Below are positions 27,529 through 38,303 of a DNA stretch of 64,000 nt, one piece after another. The notes under the pieces are model-generated. The model was given only the letters and a program-made list of their open reading frames with translations. It had not been told where the DNA came from and searched no databases. The stretch is from Mesorhizobium ciceri biovar biserrulae WSM1271 (GTDB taxonomy: Bacteria > Pseudomonadota > Alphaproteobacteria > Rhizobiales > Rhizobiaceae). The stretch lies in NCBI RefSeq assembly GCF_000185905.1, contig NC_014923.1, positions 1,178,001 through 1,242,000 on the forward strand, written 5' to 3'. The translations under genes were made by a program, and so were the position numbers. Position 1 is the first letter of the stretch. Each line of letters opens with the position of its first letter.

Positions 27529-28917
27529 CTAGCCGGCTCGCCGCATGCGAGCGGCGAAGAAGCCGTCGAGGCCCGAGCGTTCCGGCGCGCCGAGGTCCAG
27601 GTCGGCGGGCGTGGTGCGCAGCGTGCCTTGCGGCGTCAGGAATGGATCGATGCCGGCGATCTCGCCTTGCAGCAGCGGATCATTGGTGATTTCAGGCGTG
27701 CCGGCGAGAAAGGCGCGACAGAGATCCTCGCCTTCGAGCGGATCGAGCGAACAGTTGGAAAAGACGATCCTGCCGCCAGGCTTCACCAGCGTCACAGTGC
27801 GGGCGAGCAGCCTGCGCTGCAGGTCGGCCAGTTTTTCCACATCGGCCGAAGTCTTGGTCCATGGCACGTCGGGATGCCGCCGCACCGTGCCGGTCGACGA
27901 GCAGGGTGCGTCGAGGAGAACGGCGTCGAACAATTCTTTCGGCTCGTATTTGAGCAGGTCGGCCTGGACGATCTCGGCGGACAGGCCGAGGCGCTCGAGA
28001 TTCTGCGTCAGCCGCACAAGCCGGTTTTTTGACGTGTCGACGGCGGTGACCTTCGCGCCGGCAACGATCAGCTGCGCGGTCTTGCCGCCGGGCGCGGCGC
28101 AGAGATCGGCAACCCGCAATCCCGTGACATCGCCGAACAGTCGGGCGGGCAGGCTGGCCGCGGCGTCCTGGACCCACCAGGCGCCCTCGGCAAAGCCAGG
28201 CAATTCGGTGACAGGACCGACAAGATTCTCGACCCGCACCGTGCCGGTCGGCAGGACGATGCCGCCGAGTTTTTCGGCCCAGAGTCCGGGATCGGCCTTG
28301 ACCGAGAAGTCGACCGGCGCCTCAACGCGATGCGCTTCGAGGATCTGTCTGGCCTTTTCGTTGCCGTAGGTAGTCTTCAGCCTTTCGGAAAACCATTTGG
28401 GCGCCTCGTCGGTGGCGGCAAGGGCGGCAGGCAATTCCGTTTCCTTGGCCCGTGCCAGTGTGCGCAGCACGCCATTGACGAGGCCGGAGAACCGCACCGT
28501 GCGTGGATCGGACTTGGCATGGGTCACCGCAATGTCGACGGCGGCGCTGTCGGGAATATCGAGGAACAGGATCTGTGCGGCCGCCACATGCAATATGTGC
28601 GACAGCGCCGTGGCATTGGGCGGCAGCGGCTTTTCCAGGCGCCGCGCCAAGAGCCCCGATATGGTCATGCGATAGCGCAGCGCGGTGACCAGAATGGCGC
28701 GGACAAGGCCGCGATCGCGCAAATCGAGCGCCTTGTATTGCGGGTGGCCGTTCTCGTGATCGGTCAGCCCGTCAAGCGGTGTCCTGGCATCGATGACGGC
28801 GGCAAGCAGGCGGGCCGCTGCCTTGCGCGCGGCGAGACCGGCGACGAAGTCGCCGCCGTCCCTGTGTTCCTGATCACCTGAAACCGTGCGTCGAGGTCCT
28901 CTGTCCGCCACGCTCAC
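27529..28917 (-). CDS. RsmB-like 16S rRNA m5C methyltransferase
   Basis: About 462 residues with the GTG start at 28917. It has an N-terminal NusB-like domain ([44 protein letters not shown]) and a C-terminal SAM-dependent domain with [24 protein letters not shown], the motif [17 protein letters not shown] and the motif [12 protein letters not shown]; the two Cys are the m5C catalytic pair. The frame is open to an ATG at 29016, which would overlap htpX by 100 nt. GTG 28917 overlaps the htpX TGA (GTGA) and has AGGGG 9 nt upstream, so it is preferred, and implies translational coupling. Confidence 0.92.
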   Translation of the reverse strand: MSVADRGPRRTVSGDQEHRDGGDFVAGLAARKAAARLLAAVIDARTPLDGLTDHENGHPQYKALDLRDRGLVRAILVTALRYRMTISGLLARRLEKPLPPNATALSHILHVAAAQILFLDIPDSAAVDIAVTHAKSDPRTVRFSGLVNGVLRTLARAKETELPAALAATDEAPKWFSERLKTTYGNEKARQILEAHRVEAPVDFSVKADPGLWAEKLGGIVLPTGTVRVENLVGPVTELPGFAEGAWWVQDAAASLPARLFGDVTGLRVADLCAAPGGKTAQLIVAGAKVTAVDTSKNRLVRLTQNLERLGLSAEIVQADLLKYEPKELFDAVLLDAPCSSTGTVRRHPDVPWTKTSADVEKLADLQRRLLARTVTLVKPGGRIVFSNCSLDPLEGEDLCRAFLAGTPEITNDPLLQGEIAGIDPFLTPQGTLRTTPADLDLGAPERSGLDGFFAARMRRAG

Positions 28918-29933
28918 GACCACCGGCCCCTGGGCCCGGTCGGATTGCGGCCCCATGGGTTGGATTTGGGCTTGGCGGGCTCCGCCGGCTGCTCGGGCCG
29001 TGCTGTCTGATCCCACGGGCCGGATGGCCGCAGTTCGTCCGCCTGGCGTGGCGTTGGGGCCTGGCGCGGTGCAGCCCGGGTTTCGCTGCCGGCCATGTCG
29101 CGCGCCATCGCCTGCAAGGCTGCAATGCGGTTCTCAGTGGCGGGGTGGGTGGAGAACAGGCTGTCCATGCGCTCGCCGTGAAGGGGATTGATAATGAAGA
29201 GATGCGCGGTCGCGGGATTGCGCTCGGCATCGGGGTTGCGGATGCGTTCGGCGCCGCGGGCGATCTTGTCTAGCGCCGATGCCAGCCAGAGCGGGTGTCC
29301 ACAGATTTCGGCGCCACGTCGGTCGGCCTCGTATTCGCGGGTGCGGCTGACCGCCATCTGCACGACCATCGCGGCAAAGGGCGCTACGACCATCGCCGCC
29401 AGCACGCCGACAAAGCCGAACGGATTGTTGTCGCGATTGCCACTGAAAAAGAAGGCGAAATTGCCGAGCATCGAAATGGCACCGGCAAAGGTGGCGACGA
29501 TCGTCATGGTCAGCGTGTCGCGGTGCTGCACATGGGCGAGTTCGTGCGCCATGACGGCTGCGACCTCTTCAGGCGTCAGCGCCTGCAACAGGCCGGTGGA
29601 GGCAGCGACCGCCGCGTTCTGCGGGTTGCGGCCGGTGGCAAAGGCGTTCGGCTGCGGATTGTCGATCAGGTAGGTCTTCGGCATGGGCAGGCCGGCCTGT
29701 TTGGCGAGCGACTGGACGATGGCGTAATATTCGGGCGCGTTCTTCTCGTCGACCTCGACGGCACGGTTCATCGACAGCACCATCTTGTCGGCATTCCAGT
29801 AGCTGAACAGATTGGTGCCGGCGGCGATCAGCAGCGCGATCATCATGCCGCCGGTTCCGCCGATCAAAAAGCCGACGCCCATGAACAGCGCGGTCATCGC
29901 GGCAAGAAGCATGGCGGTACGAAGTGTGTTCAT
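28914..29933 (-). CDS. htpX: Membrane zinc metalloprotease HtpX
   Basis: A 339-residue inner-membrane M48 protease that degrades damaged membrane proteins. Two N-terminal helices (about residues 5-25 and 28-46), the HELAH zinc motif at residues 130-134, the third ligand in [12 protein letters not shown] (Glu about 202), and two further hydrophobic segments (about 145-165 and 172-195) match the family. A C-terminal tail of about 50 residues is rich in Pro, Arg and Ala and exceeds the enterobacterial protein. It is divergent from the DUF1674 gene and overlaps the start of the rsmB-like gene. Confidence 0.96.
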   Translation of the reverse strand: MNTLRTAMLLAAMTALFMGVGFLIGGTGGMMIALLIAAGTNLFSYWNADKMVLSMNRAVEVDEKNAPEYYAIVQSLAKQAGLPMPKTYLIDNPQPNAFATGRNPQNAAVAASTGLLQALTPEEVAAVMAHELAHVQHRDTLTMTIVATFAGAISMLGNFAFFFSGNRDNNPFGFVGVLAAMVVAPFAAMVVQMAVSRTREYEADRRGAEICGHPLWLASALDKIARGAERIRNPDAERNPATAHLFIINPLHGERMDSLFSTHPATENRIAALQAMARDMAGSETRAAPRQAPTPRQADELRPSGPWDQTARPEQPAEPAKPKSNPWGRNPTGPRGRWS

Positions 29934-30038
29934 CGTCTGCTCCTGTCCAGGTGATAGCGAAAAGGGGTCGATCCGCTTGGTCTCATCGCTATATGATGGG
30001 AAACACCAGTTCCCGTTTCAATCCGCTGGAAATATCGC

Positions 30039-30260
30039 ATGAACGACGAAGCCAGTAAAACCGATGCCGAGCTTGCCCATGATGTCGAGCCAAAGGCGCT
30101 GACGCCGGAAGCCAGACGTGCGCTCGCGGAAGCCGAAGCACGGCGTGCAAAGTACCTGGAAAAGGAAGCCTCGGCGCCGAAGGAAATCGGCGGCCGCGGT
30201 GGCAAGGAGCCCGGCCGCTACGGCGACTGGGAGGTAAAGGGCCTGACCAGCGATTTCTAG
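30039..30260 (+). CDS. DUF1674 (SDHAF4-like) protein
   Basis: A 73-residue protein. The C-terminal motif GGRGGKEPGRYGDWEVKGL is the DUF1674 signature shared with mitochondrial SDHAF4, a succinate dehydrogenase assembly factor that protects the flavinylated subunit. The N-terminal half is a charged helix (RRALAEAEARRAKYLEKEA). In alphaproteobacteria it is often beside htpX and rsmB, as here. No sdh gene lies in the window. A perfect 18-bp palindrome begins immediately after its stop. Confidence 0.92.
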   Translation: MNDEASKTDAELAHDVEPKALTPEARRALAEAEARRAKYLEKEASAPKEIGGRGGKEPGRYGDWEVKGLTSDF

Positions 30261-30278
30261 ACGCCGCCTAGGCGGCGT
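30261..30278. terminator. Perfect 18-bp palindrome between convergent genes
   Basis: ACGCCGCCTAGGCGGCGT begins right after the DUF1674 stop and contains the last three codons and stop of the HAD gene on the other strand. It could end transcripts from both sides, but there is no T run and no loop beyond the symmetry centre. Confidence 0.45.
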
Positions 30279-30933
30279 TGCGCTGCGGCTCGAGCGCGAT
30301 CCAGCCACGCTCGTCGACGGTGATGCCCACCATGTCGTAGCCCGCGATCGCGGCGTGTTGCGTTGGCAAGGGGTGCTTGTGCGTGGCGCTGATGACCATG
30401 ACCGCCGCGCCCGCCGCTTCGGCTGCCGCTATGCCGGCCGGGGCATCCTCGAACACGAGGCAGTCGCGCGCGTCGAAGCCGAGCCGTTCCGCGCCAAGCC
30501 GGAAGCAATCGGGCGCCGGCTTGCCGCGGGTGACATCTTCCGCTGCGACGATGACGGCCGGGACGGGGATGCCGGCGGCCTTCATGCGCAACAGCGCCAG
30601 CTCACGTGGGGCGGAGGTTACGATCGCCCAGCGTTCGGGCGGCAGCGAATCGAGAAATGCCACGGCGCCGGCGATCTGGATAATGCCTTCGAGATCGGCC
30701 GCCTCGGCCTTCAGCAGCAGATCAGCCTCGTGTGCCGGGTCGATGCCCGGCAGTGCCAGGCCGGTGATGGTCTCGATCGCGCGTACGCCATGGATCGTCG
30801 GCAGGAAGGCGGCGACGTCGAGGCCCTGGCGACGTGCCCAATCGCTCCACACCCGTTCCGCCGAGGCGATGGAATTGATGAGCGTGCCGTCCATGTCGAA
30901 GAGGAAGGCCGCGAATTTTCTGCCTGAATACAT
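30268..30933 (-). CDS. HAD family sugar phosphatase
   Basis: A 221-residue haloacid dehalogenase-type phosphatase. Motif I is FLFDMDGTLINS (nucleophile Asp about residue 13), motif II is AIVTSAPREL, motif III KPAPDCF and motif IV DCLVFEDAPAGIAAAEAAG. The cap is the small helical class I type. Subfamily resemblance is to glycerol- and sugar-phosphate phosphatases; the natural substrate is not readable. Its 3' end converges on the DUF1674 gene with seven bases between the stops. Confidence 0.92.
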   Translation of the reverse strand: MYSGRKFAAFLFDMDGTLINSIASAERVWSDWARRQGLDVAAFLPTIHGVRAIETITGLALPGIDPAHEADLLLKAEAADLEGIIQIAGAVAFLDSLPPERWAIVTSAPRELALLRMKAAGIPVPAVIVAAEDVTRGKPAPDCFRLGAERLGFDARDCLVFEDAPAGIAAAEAAGAAVMVISATHKHPLPTQHAAIAGYDMVGITVDERGWIALEPQRNAA

Positions 30934-31098
30934 GATTTTCCTTGAGTCCGGGGAGCGCTGGTGGGGTTGCCGAACCTAACGTCTCGACCGCGGCAGGGGA
31001 AGACACGGGGTGGGCTTTTCGATCGGCCCAGGGAACCACGGTATCCTCCGGGCGTTTGGGAAGGACTGCTTCTCACAAGACCGAAGGGGGGACCAACG

Positions 31099-31968
31099 AT
31101 GCTGATCCGGCTCGGCTACGAAATCGCCATCGAATGCGTAGCCGCCACGCCGGTGATTTCAGTGCTCGAGATCCATCGGGACAGGCAGGCTGATATCAAG
31201 CGGCAGACGCGGGTGCTGACCTCGCCCGCGGTGCCGACAAGGCTGTACCACGATCTGCATGGCAATGCCTGCCGGCGCTTCACAGCGCCCGCCGGTGGTT
31301 TTCGCATCCTGTACGACGCGGTCGTCGAGGACAGCGGCGAGACGGACGAGGTAAACACGCTGGCCAGGGAAGTGCCGGTGGCGGACCTGCCGGACGAAGT
31401 TCTCGGTTATCTCCTGGGCAGCCGCTATTGCGAGACGGATCATCTGAGCAGCCTGGCCTGGCAGCTCTTCGGCGACATTCCGTCCGGCTGGGCGCGCGTG
31501 CAGGCTATCGTCGACTATGTCCACAACCGGCTGTCGTTCGGCTATGGCTATGCGCGCTCGACCCGCACGGCGGCTCAGGCGCATGAGGAACGCGTCGGGG
31601 TCTGCCGCGACTTCGCTCATCTGGCGATCACGCTTTGCCGCTGCATGAATATTCCGGCACGCTATGTGAACGGCTATCTCGGTGATATCGGCGTGCCAGC
31701 CGATCCGGCACCGATGGACTTTTCGGCGTGGCTGGAAGTGTTCCTCGACGGCAAATGGTACACGTTCGATCCTCGCCACAACACGCCAAGAATCGGCCGC
31801 ATCGTCATCGCCCGCGGCCGCGACGCCACCGACGTGCCGCTGCTGCATAGTTTCGGCGCCCACCGGCTCAGCCTGTTCAAGGTATGGACCTATGAACAGG
31901 AAGGCAATCTGTTCAACCCGCCCTACCACGGTATCGACAGGACCGTCGGCGCACAGATGCTGGCCTAA
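31099..31968 (+). CDS. Transglutaminase-like family protein
   Basis: A 289-residue protein from ATG 31099 with GGGGGGA upstream; earlier in-frame starts reach 30961. An N-terminal beta domain (residues 1-130, IRLGYEIAIEC...RQTRVLTSPAVP) precedes the papain-like core, where the catalytic Cys is in VGVCRDFAHLAITLCR, the His in FSAWLEVFLDGKWYTFD, and the Asp in TFDPRHN. Family members can be cysteine proteases or amidases. It stands alone; a long palindromic repeat begins about 11 bases after the stop. Confidence 0.92.
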   Translation: MLIRLGYEIAIECVAATPVISVLEIHRDRQADIKRQTRVLTSPAVPTRLYHDLHGNACRRFTAPAGGFRILYDAVVEDSGETDEVNTLAREVPVADLPDEVLGYLLGSRYCETDHLSSLAWQLFGDIPSGWARVQAIVDYVHNRLSFGYGYARSTRTAAQAHEERVGVCRDFAHLAITLCRCMNIPARYVNGYLGDIGVPADPAPMDFSAWLEVFLDGKWYTFDPRHNTPRIGRIVIARGRDATDVPLLHSFGAHRLSLFKVWTYEQEGNLFNPPYHGIDRTVGAQMLA

Positions 31969-31978
31969 AGGTATGTCG

Positions 31979-32096
31979 ATTCAGGTGAGGCCGGTCTGCA
32001 AATGACGGCTTTCTGAGCTTCCGGTGCTCACGGACCAAATGTCCGCTCCGCTCCGGTTCTCGAAAGCCATCATTTTCGACCTGGCCTTACCTGAAT
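31979..32096. repeat. 118-bp imperfect palindrome (repeat family 3)
   Basis: The left arm from 31979 (ATTCAGGTGAGGCCGGTC...) pairs with the right arm ending 32096 (...GACCTGGCCTTACCTGAAT) with few mismatches over about 38 bases, including ATGACGGCTTTC against GAAAGCCATCAT. The centre holds a smaller hairpin, CGGAC (32031-32035) and GTCCG (32041-32045). It starts just after the transglutaminase stop, so it may end that transcript. It resembles no coding sequence. Confidence 0.8.
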
Positions 32097-32491
32097 CTCA
32101 ACACCCCTTGAGGCGCGGCCAAAAGCGGCCCTGGTTTTCAAACGTGATGGCGCTTTGGTCTTTCGACGGCCGGAGGCGTTGGATCCGATCATTTCGCGCC
32201 TTGCAGTCTCGGGACAACTGGCCCGCTTCGGCACACGGACCCTGTCCCGCAACAGGACGTCATCGGGATTCCCTGATTGCTTCGTCTTGAGCATGGTAAC
32301 CGGCTCGTAAACGCAGCCGCGGCCGCGCTTTTCTGTTTACCAGTCATTCACCTTTGCGGAGCTTGAAGCCGAACAAAAACAATGATTTGGCGGCAAGCGG
32401 CCGGCCTTCTGCCAGCCAGCGGCGTCATCCGGCGGGAATCCTGCATTGCCCTGTCCGCGGCGACGAGGCCGAGGCGAATGGAGGCTGTAGG
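32097..32491. other. Intergenic leader region, 395 bases
   Basis: This is the 5' region of the TadG-like gene. A loose dyad GTAAAC (32308-32313) and GTTTAC (32335-32340) flanks a GC-rich core with GCCGCGGC. An in-frame upstream extension of the next gene (from 32354) is open but has no ribosome site or membrane signal, so it is left out. No small gene is supported. Confidence 0.45.
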
Positions 32492-33970
32492 ATGCGGAAT
32501 TACGGGGGTCTTGTTCACGCGGTCGGCGGGTTCGCCCGGGATCGCGGTGGAAATTTCGCAATCCTGTTCGGCCTCAGCGCCTCGGTCTTGGCGCTGGCTG
32601 TTGGCTTCTCGGTCAACGTATCGCAGCTCTACAATGCCAGATCGAGCCTCCAAGGCGTCGTCGACGCCGCGGTCACATCGACGGCACGCGACCTAACGAC
32701 CGGCGCCATCAAGGAAGCCGATGCCAACAAATCGGTGCAGGCCTTTCTCGACGCCAACAGCCAGGCAGGCATTCTGCAGGCCGACCAGATCGTACTCGAC
32801 AGGCTGATCGTCAACAGGACCGCCAAGACGGTCCAGGCTGACGCCCATGTCGATGTCGGGCTGTATTTCCCGATTTTTGGCACGGGCGACATGAAACGCG
32901 TCGCCGCCTCCACGACGGCGCTCTATTCGGACAAGACCGTCGAAGTGGCGATGATGCTCGACATAACGGGGTCGATGGCCAAGCGCGGCAAGGTCGACAA
33001 AATCGGCGATCTGAAAACAGCTGCAAAAAACGCCGTCCAGACGATGCTGCAGAAACAGGATCCGCAGAACCCCCGCATCCGCGTCGCGATTGTGCCTTAC
33101 GCATCTGGCGTCAACGCCGGCAAGCTGGCGGAAAACGTCTATGCCGAAAAACAAGCCAGCACTGAGCTCCCACCCGTCGCCGGCAGTCCGCTTCTCGTCG
33201 CCAAGACGGGCAAAAATCTGCTGCCGTCGTTCAGCGACTACATCTCCATTGTCGGCGCGGCGATGCCACGCCCCGACAATTGCGCCACCGAGCGCAAGGA
33301 CAAGAACGGCAACGCGGATATGAGCGCCGACGGCCCGGATACTGTTCGCACCGACGGGAACGGCAAGAAATTCTATGCCCTGGTCAACCGGGACGATCAT
33401 CTCGGTGACGGGGACATGAACAGGTGCCCTGATGCCAAAGTGATCCCGCTGACCGCCGATTCCGATGCCTTGCTTGAATCGATCGAGGACTTCCGGGCCA
33501 ATGGGTTTACGGCCGGCGCGATCGCCATTCAGTGGACCTATTATATGCTGTCGCCGCAATGGCGCACTGCGATCAGGAATGCCGGTCTTGGCAAGGGCGC
33601 TTCGGATGCCGATCCGAAGAAGATCGCCAAGGTCGCGATCCTGATGACCGATGGCCAGTTCAATACCGCCTTCGCCGGTGCTGGGGACAGCTACAACAGG
33701 CAGGGCACCCTTGCGCGCGGCAACGCCGAAACGCTGTGCGACAACATGAAAAACGACGGCATCGAGATTTTCACCATCGGCTTCGATCTGGACGACAAGG
33801 ATATGTCGACAACCGAGCGGGACCAGGCAAAGGCGGTGCTGAAGGATTGTTCGTCGAAGGATACCTCCGGCGCCAAGAGGCATTTCTTCGACGTGTCCAC
33901 CGGAGCCGAATTGGACGACGCCTTTCAGGAAATCATTCGCAACACCGAAAAGGTCGCATTGACCCAGTAG
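32492..33970 (+). CDS. TadG-like protein with VWA domain
   Basis: A 492-residue protein from ATG 32492, with GGAGG 7 nt upstream. The N-terminus has the TadE/TadG pattern: RDRGGNFAILFGLSASVLALAVGFSVNVS, one membrane helix at about residues 20-40, then ARSSLQGVVDAAVTSTAR. A von Willebrand factor A domain follows from about residue 148 with a MIDAS-like DITGSM and AILMTDGQFNTAF. The rest is periplasmic. TadG-type proteins belong to Flp pilus machinery, but no other tad genes are near, so this is a stand-alone member; adhesion or surface assembly is a guess. Confidence 0.9.
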   Translation: MRNYGGLVHAVGGFARDRGGNFAILFGLSASVLALAVGFSVNVSQLYNARSSLQGVVDAAVTSTARDLTTGAIKEADANKSVQAFLDANSQAGILQADQIVLDRLIVNRTAKTVQADAHVDVGLYFPIFGTGDMKRVAASTTALYSDKTVEVAMMLDITGSMAKRGKVDKIGDLKTAAKNAVQTMLQKQDPQNPRIRVAIVPYASGVNAGKLAENVYAEKQASTELPPVAGSPLLVAKTGKNLLPSFSDYISIVGAAMPRPDNCATERKDKNGNADMSADGPDTVRTDGNGKKFYALVNRDDHLGDGDMNRCPDAKVIPLTADSDALLESIEDFRANGFTAGAIAIQWTYYMLSPQWRTAIRNAGLGKGASDADPKKIAKVAILMTDGQFNTAFAGAGDSYNRQGTLARGNAETLCDNMKNDGIEIFTIGFDLDDKDMSTTERDQAKAVLKDCSSKDTSGAKRHFFDVSTGAELDDAFQEIIRNTEKVALTQ

Positions 33971-33988
33971 TCTAGTCCGCAAACGGAA

Positions 33989-34021
33989 AAGGCCGCCGCT
34001 TCTTTCGAAGCCGGCGGCCTT
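33989..34021. terminator. Strong hairpin between TadG-like gene and the 23-codon gene
   Basis: AAGGCCGCCG (33989-33998) pairs perfectly with CGGCGGCCTT (34012-34021). Reading the minus strand, the stem is followed by TTTT, a better tail than on the plus strand, so it suits transcripts coming from the 34.1 kb mini-gene as well as the end of the TadG-like gene. Confidence 0.75.
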
Positions 34022-34089
34022 CCGTGTTTCCGTCCGTGGCGCGGCCCATGGCGATGACCTATCAGGTCAGCCGCCGCGCATTTCGCGCC

Positions 34090-34161
34090 TTAACGGGAAG
34101 ACTGCTTCCCGAAAGTGCAATCCGCTGAGGCCACGTTCTGGAAAACGAAATCACTCGACAT
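34090..34161 (-). CDS. Candidate 23-residue mini-protein with perfect Shine-Dalgarno
   Basis: The peptide runs from ATG 34161 to TAA 34090 and has one Cys, a hydrophobic patch (DFVFQNVA) and a basic end (GKQSSR). It is too short for normal gene calling. Support comes from its ribosome site: AAAGGAGGTGATC ends 3 nt before the ATG, an exact match to the 16S 3' end complement. A plausible minus-strand promoter (TTGTCT, 17 bases, CATCAT) lies 36-65 nt upstream and a strong hairpin lies about 70 nt downstream. No coding homologue is known to me. It may be a true mini-protein or an RNA with a coding-like start. Confidence 0.5.
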   Translation of the reverse strand: MSSDFVFQNVASADCTFGKQSSR

Positions 34162-34176
34162 CGGATCACCTCCTTT
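34162..34176 (-). promoter_or_regulatory. Extended perfect Shine-Dalgarno, complement of 15 nt of the 16S 3' end
   Basis: The minus strand reads GAAAGGAGGTGATCC, fully complementary to the conserved 16S tail GGATCACCTCCTTTC. The core AGGAGG lies 7 nt before the ATG at 34161. Nothing else in the window has a pairing this long. Flanking bases do not match 16S, so it is not a longer rRNA fragment. Confidence 0.75.
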
Positions 34177-34197
34177 CGATTTGTTGAACACATACTC

Positions 34198-34226
34198 ATG
34201 ATGGGGTGCATTGCAGCAAAAGACAA
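34198..34226 (-). promoter_or_regulatory. Candidate promoter of the 23-codon gene
   Basis: On the minus strand TTGTCT (34226-34221) and CATCAT (34203-34198) are 17 bases apart; each matches four of six consensus positions. The start of transcription would fall near 34190, giving a leader of about 30 nt that includes the perfect ribosome site. Confidence 0.4.
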
Positions 34227-34334
34227 GGTGCAGGTCTGAAATTAACCAACGGGCGGGCCTGGTGCGGGCCGGCTTGCGATTGCCAGGCCGACCGGGCAAA
34301 CTTCTGCCCCTGAGCCAGCATTCGGAGGAATCGC

Positions 34335-35603
34335 ATGGAGGCAGCCGAAAAGGCCGCTCGCATCGTTCGAACGGTGATCGAAACATTGAAGCCGGGTTTT
34401 GCGGTCAGGCTGTGGACCGGGGAGCGGATCGGCCCCGCCACTGGTCCGGTGCTCACCATCAACGACCAGGACATCGTCTGGCAGATCGTGAAGCGACCGT
34501 CCCTGTCGACGCTGATCGAGATGTGGATTTCCAAGACGATCGACATCGAAGACGGGACGATCTTCGATTTTTATGCCCTGCCGTCGCAAGGCAAGCTCAG
34601 AACCAAGCTCAAGTCGCTGCCGAAAATGGCGATCCTGCGCGACCTGCCTTCCGTGCTTTTGGCACGCAAGCAGATGAGCGCGCGGACCGATCTGTCGGGG
34701 CGCAATCCCTATGTCAGCGGTTCGAGCCAGGAGGCGATCCAGCATCACTATGACATCTCGAACGCCTTCTACCGGCTCTTTCTCGACGAGCGCATGGTCT
34801 ATAGCTGCGGCTACTTCAAGGATTTCGCCAATGGCATCGACGAGGCGCAGGTCGACAAGCTCGACCACATCTGCCGCAAGCTCCGGCTGAAACCGGGCGA
34901 ACGACTGCTCGACATCGGCTGCGGCTGGGGCGCCATGCTGATCCATGCGGCAAAGAACTACGGCGTCGTCGGCCACGGTGTGTCGCTGTCGCAGGCGCAG
35001 ACCGAGCTGGCCCGCGAACGCATTCGCGCCGAGGGGCTGGAGGACCGCATCACCATCGAGATCAAATCCTATGCGGAACTCACCGGCAGCTTCGACAAGA
35101 TCTCGTCGATCGGCATGTTCGAACATCTCGGGCTCGCCAACCATGCGACTTATTTCAAGACCATTCATCGCCTGCTGAAGCCGGGCGGCATCTATCTGCA
35201 CCACGCCATCACCCGGCGCAGCAAGGGCGACATCAAGAAGACCTTGCGCAAGGGGCCGGAGTTCAAGGCGCTGCTCAAATACATTTTTCCCGGCGGCGAA
35301 CTCGACACCATCGGCATGACAACAGGCAATCTCGAGGCGCATGGTTTTCTCGTCTACGATGTCGAGAACCTGCGCGAGCACTATGCCCGCACCTGCAGGC
35401 TGTGGGCGGAGCGACTCAACGAAAGGTTCGACGAGGCTATCGCCGAGGTGGGCGAGGCTAGGGCGCGGCTATGGCTGCTTTACCTGACGGGCTGTTCGAT
35501 CACCTTCGAGCGCGCCTCGGCACAGATTTTCCAGACCGTCGTGACCAAGCGCGCGCGCGGTCCAAGCGGCCTGCCGCCGACACGGGCGGATCTGTATCGA
35601 TAG
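34335..35603 (+). CDS. Cyclopropane-fatty-acyl-phospholipid synthase family methyltransferase
   Basis: A 422-residue SAM-dependent enzyme expected to methylenate unsaturated acyl chains of membrane phospholipids, or a close relative. The middle shows AIQHHYDISNAFYRLFLDERMVYSCGYF, the SAM motif LLDIGCGWGAMLIHAAKNYG, GVSLSQAQTELARER, SIGMFEHLGLANHATYF, and the family GGIYLHHAITRR. The first 110 residues are a separate lipid-binding-like domain. GGAGGA lies 8 nt before the ATG. It converges with the MOSC gene, one base between stops. Rhizobia carry several cfa paralogues, so which lipid it modifies is open. Confidence 0.93.
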   Translation: MEAAEKAARIVRTVIETLKPGFAVRLWTGERIGPATGPVLTINDQDIVWQIVKRPSLSTLIEMWISKTIDIEDGTIFDFYALPSQGKLRTKLKSLPKMAILRDLPSVLLARKQMSARTDLSGRNPYVSGSSQEAIQHHYDISNAFYRLFLDERMVYSCGYFKDFANGIDEAQVDKLDHICRKLRLKPGERLLDIGCGWGAMLIHAAKNYGVVGHGVSLSQAQTELARERIRAEGLEDRITIEIKSYAELTGSFDKISSIGMFEHLGLANHATYFKTIHRLLKPGGIYLHHAITRRSKGDIKKTLRKGPEFKALLKYIFPGGELDTIGMTTGNLEAHGFLVYDVENLREHYARTCRLWAERLNERFDEAIAEVGEARARLWLLYLTGCSITFERASAQIFQTVVTKRARGPSGLPPTRADLYR

Positions 35604-35604
35604 C

Positions 35605-36347
35605 TTACAGGAAGCGCATCGCGTCGCCGACTTCGACGCGCGCCGGCCTGTCGACCGTGCAATAGACGCCGAGATTGTGGGCGTTGTGGCGGACCAGGTT
35701 GCGCAGGATCGCCGGATCATGGTCGAAGCCATCCTGGGCGACGATGGTGAAACCGCAGCGGCGGCAGGGTTCCGAGATGGTCAGCAGGAGATCGCCGACG
35801 GCAAGCTTGCGGCCGATCCATTCCGTTTCGGGAAACGAGCCTTCGATCGCCGCCATGTCGACAACGATGTTGGGGCGGAAGCGGCGCGGGTCGGCGACCC
35901 CTTCCGGGTGCAATGCTTTCAGGCGTGCCAGCGAAGCCGTGGTCAATAGATGAATCGGCGCCTTGCGGTAGCGCTCCGCGGTCAGCGGGCCGGCATAGTC
36001 AGGCCCGGTATTCTCGCGGCGAAACGGACGGAGCGAGGCCTCGAAGCCGAGATAGGCCGACACCGCGCGGTCGCTCTCGATGCTTGGCGCGGCCAGCCAG
36101 TCGCCCTCGGGAACGGCAATCTCGAGTTCCAGGGTCGGCGACAGCCGGGTGCGGATGCGCGGCACCTTGTGCCATTTCGCGTCGCGGTCGGGTCGTGCGA
36201 TCTCGTTGTCGGACACGTCGACAAGGCCGAACAGGCGGTCGCCGTCGATGCTCTCGACGTCGACCGAGATTGTTTTCAGGCGCTCGCCGGCAAGCGAACT
36301 CGCCGGATAGCGCCAGAGTTCGCTGACAGTGCCCAGCGCGGTCTGCA

Positions 36348-36348
<1 letters not shown>
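35605..36348 (-). CDS. MOSC domain protein (YcbX-like)
   Basis: A 247-residue protein with an N-terminal MOSC_N-type beta barrel (VSELWRYPASSLAGERL) and a C-terminal MOSC domain (RRFRPNIVVD; ISEPCRRCGFTIVAQDGFDHDP; LGVYCTV). The Cys in EPCRRC is the expected molybdenum ligand of sulfurase-type proteins. Such proteins detoxify N-hydroxylated compounds or transfer sulfur to Mo cofactors. Its ATG overlaps the acs stop by one base (TGATG), so it is translated with acs. Confidence 0.9.

Positions 36349-38303
<1,955 letters not shown>

Noticed and set aside
31116..31358. Antisense and alternative-frame short ORFs around the transglutaminase gene
   Set aside because: No ribosome sites and no conserved motifs; they overlap the catalytic region of the real gene.
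34162..34176. Fragment of a 16S rRNA gene 3' end
   Set aside because: Only 15 bases match; the flanks do not, and on the other strand it is correctly placed as a ribosome site.
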